Origin: Acanthornis magna
Taxonomy: Eukaryota; Chordata; Aves; Passeriformes; Acanthizidae
Assembly (NCBI GenBank): GCA_036785705.1
Contig: JAWUZG010001054.1
Coordinates: 1-64,000, forward strand
Length of the DNA stretch: 64,000 nt
Direction of reading: 5' to 3'
Shown here: piece after piece, positions 1 to 8,775 of the stretch
How positions within the stretch are numbered: the first letter of the stretch is position 1
How the letters are laid out: each line of letters opens with the position of its first letter
Translations under genes and position numbers: made by a program
Notes under the pieces: generated by a model
Database searches by the model: none
What the model saw: only the letters and a program-made list of their open reading frames with translations
Told to the model about the DNA's origin: nothing

Positions 1-645
1 AAAGGGAGGGAGGGAGGGAGGGAGGGAGATGGGGAAAGGGAGAAGGGGGGAGGGGGAGAGGGGAGGGGGAGGAGGGGGGAGGGGAAGGATGGGAGGGGGG
101 AGATGGGGGAGGGGAGGAGAGGGGAGGCGGGAGGGGAGGATAGGGAGGGAGGAGAGGGGCAGAAGGGGGAATGGGGGAGTGGAGGAGAGGGGAGGGGAGG
201 AGAGGAGGGAGGTGAGGTAAGGAGGTAGGGAGGGAGGGAGGGAAGGAGGGGGAGGGAGGAGAGTGGTGGGATAGGAGGGGGAGGGAGGGAGGGGAGGAGG
301 GGGGGCAGAAGTGGGGAACGGGAGAGGGAGGGGAGGGGAGGAGGGGGGAGAGGAAGGAGGGGGGAGGGGAGGAGAGGGGAGGGGTAGGGGAGGGAGGGGA
401 GGAGGGGGGCAGAAGGGGGAACGGGGGAGGGGAGGAGGCAGGTGAGGTAAGGAGGGAGGGAGGGAGGGGGAGGGAGGGGGGAGGGAGGCGAGTGGTGGGG
501 TAGGAGGGGGGGGCGGAAGTGGGGAACGGGGGAGAGGAGAGGGGGAGGAGGGAGGGGGGAGGAGGGGAGAGGAGGAGGGAGGGGAGGAGGGAGGGGAGGA
601 GGGAGGAAGGGAGGGAGGGGGGGAGGGAGGGAACTGGAGAAGAAG
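1..645. repeat. Purine-only GGGA/GGGGA-rich simple repeat
   Basis: The plus strand is almost entirely G and A, in imperfect GGGA, GGGGA and GAGG units, with a few short interruptions such as GCAGAAG and GGTGAGGTAAGG that recur several times. The recurrence suggests a higher-order tandem unit around GGGGCAGAAGGGGGAACGGG. Such tracts can form G-quadruplexes or triplex DNA and are prone to sequencing and assembly errors. Open frames here are low-complexity Gly/Arg/Glu strings and are not genes. Confidence 0.95.
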
Positions 646-809
646 AGAAAGTGATATAGAAAGAAAGAAAATGAGAAAAAGAAAGAAATCGAAAAAAGAA
701 ATAAATTGAGAAAGCGCAAAAGAGCACAAAAGCGTAGAAGCGGGAAAGAAAGAAACCGCTTAAGAAAGAAAGCAGGAAAGGAAGCAAACATAAAAGAAAT
801 GAAGTGCAA

Positions 810-853
<44 letters not shown>

Positions 854-905
854 GAGACAGAGAGAGAAAGAACGAGAGAAGGAACGAGAGAAAGAGAGAA
901 AGGTA
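646..905. repeat. GAAA-rich simple repeat abutting the TOGARAM duplication
   Basis: This stretch consists mainly of GAAA and AAAG units, becoming GAGA near its right end. It continues the purine-only character of the preceding tract. It ends exactly where homology to the TOGARAM2-like locus starts (906), so it marks a rearrangement breakpoint. Lys/Arg/Glu-only open frames across it are artefacts of the repeat. Confidence 0.93.
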
Positions 906-1025
906 GCCTTGGCTTGTAGTAGACTGGAAATCATCTGGTGTGGCTCTGTTTCTTCCACAGTTGGAGGTAATGTGACCTGGACTTTTGGACGGTTTAGGTT
1001 GTGTCCAATGGAGATAGAGCTTGCC
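906..1025 (-). pseudogene. Broken first TOG4 exon, downstream copy
   Basis: The exon begins after an intact acceptor (TCTTCCAG) at 1025 and encodes 40 codons matching the start of TOG4, including the PKVQVTLPP core. Homology stops at 906, so the remaining 28 codons and the donor are missing and purine repeat follows. Compared with the intact copy (14369-14488) about 17 of 120 bases and 8 of 40 residues differ, far more than in neighbouring introns. Confidence 0.85.
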
Positions 1026-2400
1026 CTGGAAGATAAAACCAAAAGAGAGCCTGTTGGTGATAATACCTTCAGTTCACTGGGAGCAAAACATCTTGAAGAG
1101 CATTCCTAATGATGTCATTTCAAACTAGAAAATCCTGACCTGAAAAACAACATGGACCTCATGACAATCATTACTACAGACAATCTGCAAGTCACATTGT
1201 TGCCACTGCTTCCTCAGGAAAAGCAAGGATGAGCTGCATGTCATTTCTCTCCAGATGGCTTCCCAGGTACATAAGTCGCACTGCTTCGTGCCGAAAGAGA
1301 GACACTACTTCCAAGTTTAAATGCCTCATCATATGGGAGGCATTGATAAGAAGTGTGTGTCTTCTAATAAGGAAACTCCTAAGTCTGCAGAAGTCTCTAC
1401 ACCAGGCATGAGCATCTGGAAAAGTAGCTCAGATGCATCTGAACAGATGAATAGGGGCATATGTGAAGGATCCAGAAAATCAGCAGCAGAGATGGAAACA
1501 GAAGCCAGACATCCCAGCACACTGCTCACGTTATTGCTTCCCTAGACACTAGATCCACAGCTTCACAAACACACTGGGAACAATTCTCTTGCATCAACGT
1601 GTCTCTTCCATGAGCATGGGATGATCCTAACTATGCTACTGAGGCATGTGGTCACTTTCCTGCCACCACTGAGCATGACAGAGCTCAATGAATCCCCTCT
1701 GGTATCACAGGAGAACAGGCACAAGAAGCTCTGCCACTGGCATGAAGAGACAGCAAGGAGCAAATTGCTCTCTTAAAGGCTGATTGCAGCACAGGGGCAA
1801 ATACACCAACCATGCTGTCCATCAACCAAACAGTAGGAAGGACAGGAATATCAAGACAAAAAGTCCACCTTGAGACACCTGTTGACCAAAGCTGCTCAGG
1901 AATTGACTTGCTACTTACTACTCCAACTTGCTACTGTTTGAGGGGCAGAAAACCATGATTCAGCCAGCCCAAAGCACATGCATGGCAAGTGCTATTTTGG
2001 GCAATGGCTTCTTGCTTCTACACTGCGACTTCTCATCAAAACACCCATTGGAAAAAGACTCCACTCAGATGCAAACAAAACCTGATTGAATGGATTTGTC
2101 CCAAGTCAGGCAGCAGAGACAGGACCCTCTCATAGCCTCCACAACACTGGCCTTGCCACTGCATGGCATCTTCTGAGCTGCAACCAATGGGTGTCTTTTT
2201 GTTGCCTCATTTATGCGGAAACCCCTCCAGAGAAGTTGTTTCCAGCATAATGCAGAAGTCGACATTTTTTATCATACAGCATTTGTAGGGAAAGGAAACA
2301 ATCTCTGGCACAGGTCATCTCCACCAGCAAGATTTTCCTGAGGAAGACACTTGCAAAGCTAGTCCTAGGCTTTGACACAGTTAACGAAATTGCTCAGTAC

Positions 2401-2504
2401 CGTTCATGAGAAGGCAACGTGGCCTGGGGCTTCATCGAGCCATCGTTCCTCTTCTTCACAGGGGTCTTGACAGATGGCCATTCACTTTTCTGCTTTTCCA
2501 TCCC
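2401..2504 (-). pseudogene. Linker exon between TOG3 and TOG4, downstream copy
   Basis: This is the counterpart of 15863-15966, with the same length (104 nt), the same acceptor (GTGTAG) and a GTACTG donor. It encodes the basic linker containing KTPVKKRNDGSMKPQ. Differences from the intact copy are Gly to Ser, Arg to Trp and the junction residue Pro to Arg, plus two silent changes. Confidence 0.8.
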
Positions 2505-3476
2505 CTACACAGACACAAAGAAACCCCATGAATCTTTAGAAGGTAAAATGGAAAATTACCTGTTGAAAACACAAGTTAGAACCACGATCACTGCTACCAA
2601 GGCTTAGAGAAACATTTCCTAACTTACAGAAGGAAACAGGCCAGAGATTCAGTGATGTCAACTCTTGGTTTTCCACAAGCCAAGGCAGGTTATGGGTGCT
2701 ACCATACTGAGCAGCACTATGAAATCCCACATTCATGAGTCTTCAGCACAAATAGAGGGAATAATGCAAACTGGTAGGGAACAAGCCTGCTTCAAGGAAG
2801 CAGCAGAAAACTTTGGACTCTTTGGAGAATGGCCCGTTGTGTTGGAAGTTGATTTGGTTCAACACTCATTCTCCCTGCCCCTGAACAAAGGCTCATTCCT
2901 TTCTGCAGTGCAGATGAAAAGGAATACAAAAGCCCCAAAAAAACCAGATGATTTTCCACTGGATGCTGCTGAATTCACCAAGCTCCTTCCAGCTCCACAG
3001 AGCAAGAGAGCAGGGCAGTATTCCCAGAAGACAGACAATCCTTGGAGTAATTAGGATTGCCTTGGACATCTTTTGTAGATTTGGAAATTTTCTTGGCACT
3101 GTTACTTCCTGTGTCTTTTGCAAAGACACTGTCATCTGCAGAAGCACTGCTCTCCACTTAATTGCTTTACTGGGGGCAGAGTAGTTATACTGGGGTGTGG
3201 GGGGAGTCAGGCCTAAATGTAAACCCATTTTCCCCTCTGTCCCTTTCCCCTTTATGGCCAATGTTCAAAAGATTCCACCCCCCACTTTTTCCCTAATAAT
3301 ATTAAATCCTTTCTTGTCTGCAGATGAACACGCTGAGGATCAACAGTTCCTTCCCAGGATCCAAAAGATTCAGCAGAAGAGGAATGAGATAAAGACTGAT
3401 TAGCTATGTTTCATCTCATATTAGCAGTGGCAATAGTTGCAGAAAGGAGACATTTTGGCTGCTGCCAAGCACTTAC

Positions 3477-3594
3477 TTGCTTCTTAATTCTTCTCAGAAT
3501 ATCTTCCAGGTCATGTGGGGAAACAGATTGCTCCAAAAGCTTCTTGAATTTTGGATGACTCAGCAACATTTTCACCATCTCCTGTCCACAATGC
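3477..3594 (-). pseudogene. Last TOG3 exon, downstream copy
   Basis: This is the counterpart of 16941-17058 (118 nt) with a perfect GTAAGT donor and a TTAG acceptor. It encodes the final TOG3 helices (QEMVKMLLSHPKF, DILRRIKKQ). The only change is Tyr to Cys at the second residue (HCGQ instead of HYGQ). Confidence 0.85.
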
Positions 3595-3605
3595 CTAACA
3601 CAGGA

Positions 3606-3657
3606 AATAAAACAAAGAAAGAAAGAAAGATTGAAAGAAAGTGAGAGTGAGAGATAA
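3606..3657. repeat. GAAA microsatellite in intron (downstream copy)
   Basis: A short AAGA/GAAA run sits beside the acceptor of the last TOG3 exon. The equivalent run in the upstream copy (17070-17125) differs in length, as expected for a microsatellite duplicated with the locus. Confidence 0.8.
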
Positions 3658-4489
3658 AAGTGAACAAAAGAAGAGTGTCAAGCAAAGAAGCTGATGCCTT
3701 AAACTCAGCAGGTGCAATAGTGGCATGAGAAGGCATTAGCTACTCAGCAAAGAGAGACATTTACCTCCCCCTGTCACTGCACAGTGCTGTCAGCTGAACA
3801 CAAGAGACAAGAGGAGAACATGGGGCAACAGAAAAACTCCGTTTCACACTGAAACTGTGAGTGTGCTTCTGGGGCATCAAAGCCTCCCAGGGAACAAGCA
3901 GAGTCCATCTGCTTTGTTTTCAGAGCTTATCAGCAGTGTCTTGCTGCCGTTGCACAATAATTTGCCTTTCTTTAACTGGCAGGGAAACCAGGACAAGACA
4001 CCTCACGCTTGCTATTGATTATGCCATCCTAGATGTATGCCCAGGGGCAGCTAGTTACTCCTGTCTTCTTGGCATCTCTTCATGGGAATTTAATCATCCA
4101 AGTAAGGGCATTTTGGGGCTTTGGCTTGATTTTGCCACTAGGAAACCACAACTTGCTTCAAGAAGAAATTTACAGGTCGTTCAGCCACCAAGAACAGCAG
4201 GATAGAAATCTGCAGGTGAGGTTTAGAAAGACTGACTACATTGGCTAAAGATCCCTGGAATACTTCTAGGAAAACCTTAACTTTAGGAGAAATCGATGTT
4301 TGGGGTCCTTCAGTGATGAACAGTGGCCAACACTTTGGCTTGGTGTTATGCACATACGACCAAGCAGAACTGTTTGACTGCCTAATCGGAGCTCTTTTGA
4401 TCTCAGGAAAGAATCATTCAAGTCACAGGAAGGTGGCAATGGTCCTTCTTGCTGGACAACCTCAGGTTACCCAGTCCAGTCATTTCCCC

Positions 4490-4668
4490 AGACAAGCCAG
4501 GGCAGTGGTCACAGCACCAAGCCTGACAGAGCTCAAGAAGCATTTGGACAATGCTCTTGGGCACATGGAGTGACACTTGGGGTGTCCTGCACATGGCCAG
4601 GAGCTGGACTCCATGATCCTGATGGGTCCCTTCCAGCTCAGTGTATTCCGAGACTCTATCAATCTTAT
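4490..4668 (+). repeat. CR1 LINE 3' fragment, downstream copy
   Basis: The segment resembles an avian CR1 tail: GTGGTCACAGCACCAAGCCT, then a segment about the last-named hit and GGAGCTGGACTCCATGATCC, then GGGTCCCTTCCAGCTC. It lies in a TOGARAM2-like intron and is duplicated at 17956-18131, so it inserted before the segmental duplication. Confidence 0.85.
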
Positions 4669-4784
4669 CCACACAGTGAGGGAACTTCACGTTTACTTTA
4701 ACTTCCATTCTTCTGTGCTTTGACCCTTTATAGCCAGGCATCAAAGAGTTTTCCTATTTTACGAGGTGAAATGAAGATCAATAC

Positions 4785-4937
4785 CTTGTGTCCTTGTGAC
4801 AGTCCTGAGCAAGAGTCCCTGCCACGTGCGCCAGCCTTTCAGCCCTGGCTGTGCCTGCGAGCTTGGCCACTCCAATTTTCTCCATCACGGGCAGCAGGAG
4901 TTGGGCCGCACACTTCCGCACCTGGACATAGCGGCTC
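4785..4937 (-). pseudogene. TOG3 exon (VRKCAAQLL), downstream copy
   Basis: This is the counterpart of 18251-18403 (153 nt), with an intact acceptor and a GTATTG donor. It encodes a full TOG3 HEAT unit ending AQDCHKDTR. The two coding differences from the upstream copy are both non-synonymous (Cys to Arg in SCYVQV, Leu to Met in LPVLEK). It is the first exon of the duplicated block on the minus strand. Confidence 0.88.
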
Positions 4938-5990
4938 CTGGGAAGAAGAGAGCCAACACTGGGCCACAGGGACAAGGAGGGACAGCAGCGCAGGCCATGG
5001 CCACAGCATGCTCCCTGTCATTGCTGGCCAAAGGAGGCCTGCGTCTCCCTGAACTTGGGACACCTGCAGACGCTTCTGTCCTGAGATAAACACAAAGTTA
5101 GCATTGGACAGAAGGAGTGCCTGCAAGGAAGAGGGAGGAATTCAGTCTTCCTGCACCATCTGATGCTCAATTTCTTTCCCAAAACTTACTCTGAGAAGAA
5201 TTAAAGAAATAGATTAAAAATGAATGATTTAGAAATTAAAAACGACTCATGCTGACCCATCAGAGGGCACCCATGACACAGAGCTGCAGCAGCATGGAGG
5301 CTATTTCCACCCATTTATCCCCAAATATGCAGACACTTAGAATAAAGCAAATGCGGGGGAGAAATGGAGTGGGGCATGAAGTTGCAGAATATCCAGCAAG
5401 GTGGCCTGTTTCTTCTGTGAGGCTTGGCAAGAGAGACATTTGAATGTTTTACTCTTTTCCAAAGCTGAGGAAAGGGTGGCAGTCACTTTAGCCAGGCTGT
5501 CCTGCTCTACAGAGTGTCTCTTGGGAACTATCAGGCCCAGCACCAACACTTAAGGCAGCATTTGGTTCAGCTCTCCCATGGCAGTCAGCCTGTGAAGGCT
5601 AACATGAAATATCAGTTGGAATAGAAAGTAGAGCTCTAAGGCCAGCACAGTCATACAAGACTCCTCTTGGCAGCAGCTGCACCTGCTGTGCAGGCTGTGC
5701 CACACGCAGCACGTGGCCCCCCATGTGCTCCATGCCCCAGCAAGTAGCCTCCCTATTTCTCAAGTTCATGGCAGAATGATGATGCATGGTGTTTTTCAGG
5801 GCCTCTGTGGTTAGTGCTGTGAAATATCAAAGAGCACTCACAGCTGCAATTGCAATTGTCCCTCTTCCCACAAAAGCACAAGGCTCTATCCTTAGCCTTT
5901 GCAGGTACTTTCACTTCCCCACCATTCACCATATCTAGGCAACTCTGGCAGACTGGGAGAACTCCAGGAAGCAGCAGGCAGCTGAGTCAG

Positions 5991-6545
5991 AGCACCTTGG
6001 CCTCCTTGATCTTATGCCCAGATATAAATATCGACCAAGTATTGGATTATACATCTATTGCCAAACATTTATCTGGGCTCTCATTTGACAGTGGAGGCCC
6101 AGGCACAGAGAAATTACAACTGACATTTACAGAAGCAGCACCTGAATTTGCAGACACCTCTTCAATAGCCAATGGTTGCCCATGCATATTCTCAAGGGTG
6201 CAGGAGTTGACAAACATGGATTACAGCATTCAAGGATCTGCAGTATCTAGACCCATGCAATACAGTTCCCAAATGACAACACAAACATTATAGAGAGAAT
6301 TGATAGCCAAGTACCACACACGAGCAGTTTTGAGGTGCTTTTAAGCCCTGCCTCCTCTTCCCCACCACCACCACCTCTGCTCTTAGGGCATGTGGTGTTG
6401 GTTGCACATTGCGCTCGATCATCACAGACAGGCAAATTGGTGAATACACAGAGGTTTGCCCAAATACAGATTTGTGAGAAATAAGCTCACGAGATGGGAA
6501 GAGCGAGGTGAACAGCACACAGGAGCAGCAGACACCTTGGCTTAC
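5991..6545. other. Unique sequence between duplication edge and exon 6546-6706
   Basis: Homology to the upstream copy ends at 5990 and this stretch has no counterpart in the window. A plus-strand open frame runs to 6293, but I see no start context, splice sites or family match for it. No gene can be supported; on the minus strand it would be intron of the downstream unit. Confidence 0.5.
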
Positions 6546-6706
6546 CTCATCTCCTGGGACTCTGGGAAATCCAGCTGCTGAGACCTTGGCTGAGACACAG
6601 CAGCACTGCCAACAGAAGGACTTACAGCCTTGCCAATAGGGGGGATCAGAGGCAGTCCCAAGGACCCCTTCTTCATATCCCCATCACTGGAATTCAGCAA
6701 GGAAGC
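6546..6706 (-). CDS. Probable TOGARAM2-like exon from the pre-TOG3 region
   Basis: On the minus strand a good acceptor (CTCTTTGCAG) precedes 161 nt of open frame and a GTAAGC donor follows. The 53 codons are Ser/Pro-rich with a motif PLIPPIGKAVSPS, the kind of low-complexity sequence found between the N- and C-terminal TOG pairs of this family; I am inferring the family from memory and position. The exon starts in phase 0 and ends with two spare bases (AG). That phase fits directly onto the exon at 4937, giving SQEMR-SRYVQV in frame and skipping the first half of TOG3. It also fits onto the exon at 8398, which however lies upstream in transcription order. The intact gene upstream has no visible copy of this exon. 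Confidence 0.65.
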
Positions 6707-8321
6707 CTGCAAAGAGTAGAACACAGTGTTAATATACAGCATCCAGCTCCCCCCCATTCATGCCTTAGGAAGTTTATCCCAGCTCTTAGCTAGAACTTGG
6801 CAGGAAAAGTCAGACTGATGGAGCTGCTTGGCCTAGGATGGGAAATGGAAGTGGTGAGGGAGAGACCATGTCCCACATTTGTCAGCTCTCTCCCCATGCT
6901 CACCTCTTTGGCAGTGTGCCTACATTACCCCCTGGCATCCACATGTTTGGCGTCAACCTGTTCTGGGCTGCCTCTGCCTCCTTTGGCATTCGGCATGCTA
7001 TGGCAATGGGTTTACATCACTATTCTCTCCCTGTCCCTAAAGCACCTTCCAGCCACTGCTGATCTCCAGCCAAGTCCCCACAAAGCCATTCTGCAGCATG
7101 GCAAAACCTGCTTCTCCCAAGCTCCTCATTTCTCCTGCTGCTGCCCTTCCTTCCTACAGCTCCCCAGCAGCCTTGGAGCCCACATGCTGCTGAGCTCTCG
7201 CCATGCTCGCTGCTCTCCACCTCCCACACATCCTTGAACAGACTTTGCATGACTGCCTATTCCAGCAAACAACTTTTTCTGTCCAAACCTGACATAGCTG
7301 ACAGAAAACACGGCTGAGACATAGAGATGCTTCACAGATATCCATAGTTTACTAAATGTAGATGGATTACTTGAAAAGATTGGACCACTTTAGCTGCTCT
7401 GACTGCTTGTTGGTGTTTTCTCAGTCATAAGACAGACAAGGAGCCACTAGAGAGCCCAGAAAACATTCAGAGACCTCTCTTGCTATTGATACACGCTGGG
7501 GACCTGAAGTCTGCACTACACACCCATTGCAAAGAGAGCCTGAAGCACAATGTCCAGCTGAGCTCTTCCTTGGCTCAGCTGCTTGCCTGGGCTCTCACCC
7601 CAGCAAGAGTTCTCAGAGCTCTTCCTACAGGTCATCAACTGAAAATCTATCACACAGGACTTAGCCTGGCCTCCTTACCTTCAATCCTTTTCCTTCTCAC
7701 ATCAGGTCCTGGAAATTCACATCACTCTTGTCTTAGCCGGTGCAGTTTTTCCCATGTTTCTGCTTCTCTCCGTTGCACACAAGGGAGGCAATGGCTTTGT
7801 GTGCAATGGCAATAGGAAGTGTCCTGGGAAAACTTCTCAGAATCAGTGTAGCCAGTCAGGCCTGCAAAGTGGAGACACAAAGTATAATAGAGGCTTCAAT
7901 GCAACCCTAGAGCACCTAAAGCTACATATTTCATGGGACAGATCTCCTGGAAACATCCAAAGAGCTGCAGAGGGAAACATGCTCCTGCTGGCAGCCCCTT
8001 GAAGCAGGCCAGGGGGACACCCTGAGCCACCTCCACAGAGCTGCCACAGCAACACCCTGGCCTCTGGGCTGCCGGGGGACAACAGGGAGCCCAGAGCCCT
8101 GGGCTTGCCAGGAATGCCTCAGCTGCACATGCACCTCCTGCTCCTCTCCCTGCCCCACAGCTCAGCAGCCCCACAGCTGCACGGGGCACTGGCAGCAGCA
8201 CAGCTCAGTGCAGGGGGCACGTGCAGGGCAGAACTGTTCCCTGCCAATGTGCATGGACACTCCAGGCTGGCACAAATCCCTCCCTCCCTCTCACCAGAGA
8301 GCAGCCCAGTTCCTGCCTTAC
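6707..8321. other. Probable intron or intergenic DNA
   Basis: No exon with both splice sites and a family match could be found here. The part from 7.9 to 8.3 kb is GC-rich with CAGC and CTGC runs. Open frames on both strands overlap each other and look fortuitous. Confidence 0.5.
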
Positions 8322-8398
8322 CTCTCTGTGAGGCTGAGCCATGCTCAGCCTTCACCTTGTCCTCGATGAGAAGTTTCTCCAGGCCCCCCATGCCATGA
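8322..8398 (-). CDS. Possible small TOGARAM2-like exon (LEKLLIEDKVKAEHG)
   Basis: A 77-nt open segment on the minus strand lies between a TTCCTAG acceptor and a strong GTAAGG donor and encodes GMGGLEKLLIEDKVKAEHG and a few more residues. An ATG lies inside it at 8391, so it could be a first exon of the downstream unit. Its end phase (one spare base, G) matches the start of an exon like 22403-22538. Its start phase matches the end of exon 6546-6706. The phases therefore suggest an ancestral order different from the order on the DNA. Family membership is an inference; it might also be a chance open frame only 142 bp below the stop codon of the intact gene. Confidence 0.4.
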
Positions 8399-8539
8399 CT
8401 AGGAACCGGGGTGGAGAGAGCAGGGGCAGATGCATGTCCGTCCTTAGTATTTTGTCATTTTTTGAACAGGTAAAATGTCGCATCCGGTGGTGGGTGTCCA
8501 AGTCGGTAATTCATTAGCTCTTGGGAAGACATCCTGCCT

Positions 8540-8775
8540 TCACCAGCCCAAAATCTTGGCGAGGTTTTTCCCCACGTGTGGAGGCTGGCTGGCAGCATGC
8601 TTCTCCAGCTGGGAGCCCATCACCTTGTGCAGGGCCAAGGCAAGCTTGCTGACCACAGTGCGGACACTGGCGCTTCGGACAGGCAGCGCCTTGGTCCCCA
8701 GGAAGGACCACAGCACGGGCAGGGCGTAGCGCTTGACCACTTCGGGGCTCCTGGCATAAACCCATTCCACAAGCA
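8540..8775 (-). CDS. TOGARAM2-like terminal exon
   Basis: This exon starts after a CTGGCAG acceptor and ends at a TGA stop (8540-8542). It encodes the last helices of TOG4: VLVEWVYARSPEVV, YALPVLWSFLG, VRTVVSKLALAL and the conserved tail KHAASQPPHV. The chain finishes KILGW, close to the usual end of the family. The first two bases complete a Val codon with the preceding exon. Confidence 0.92.

Larger units (their letters stand above)
906..5990 (-). pseudogene. Truncated tandem copy of the TOGARAM2-like locus (downstream unit)
   Basis: This block is a colinear copy of 14369-19456 at an offset of about 13.46 kb, introns included, and looks roughly 96-98% identical by eye. On the minus strand it carries the second half of TOG3 (4785-4937 and 3477-3594), the linker exon (2401-2504) and the start of TOG4 (906-1025). 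The TOG4 exon is cut by the purine repeat, and the first TOG3 exons and all terminal exons are absent. The remaining exons keep open frames and usable splice sites, so the copy is young. Most exon differences change an amino acid. It is either a dead fragment or part of a chimeric transcript starting from exons near 6.5-8.4 kb. A truncated fragment is favoured. Confidence 0.85.

Noticed and set aside
706..1109. Lys/Arg/Glu-rich open frames
   Set aside because: They are pure translations of the GAAA repeat, running antisense into the truncated exon.
5850..6293. Plus-strand 147-codon open frame
   Set aside because: It has no recognisable family or start context, and its first part is the mirror of duplicated intron sequence. 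A minus-strand segment within it also looked exon-like but has an internal stop.
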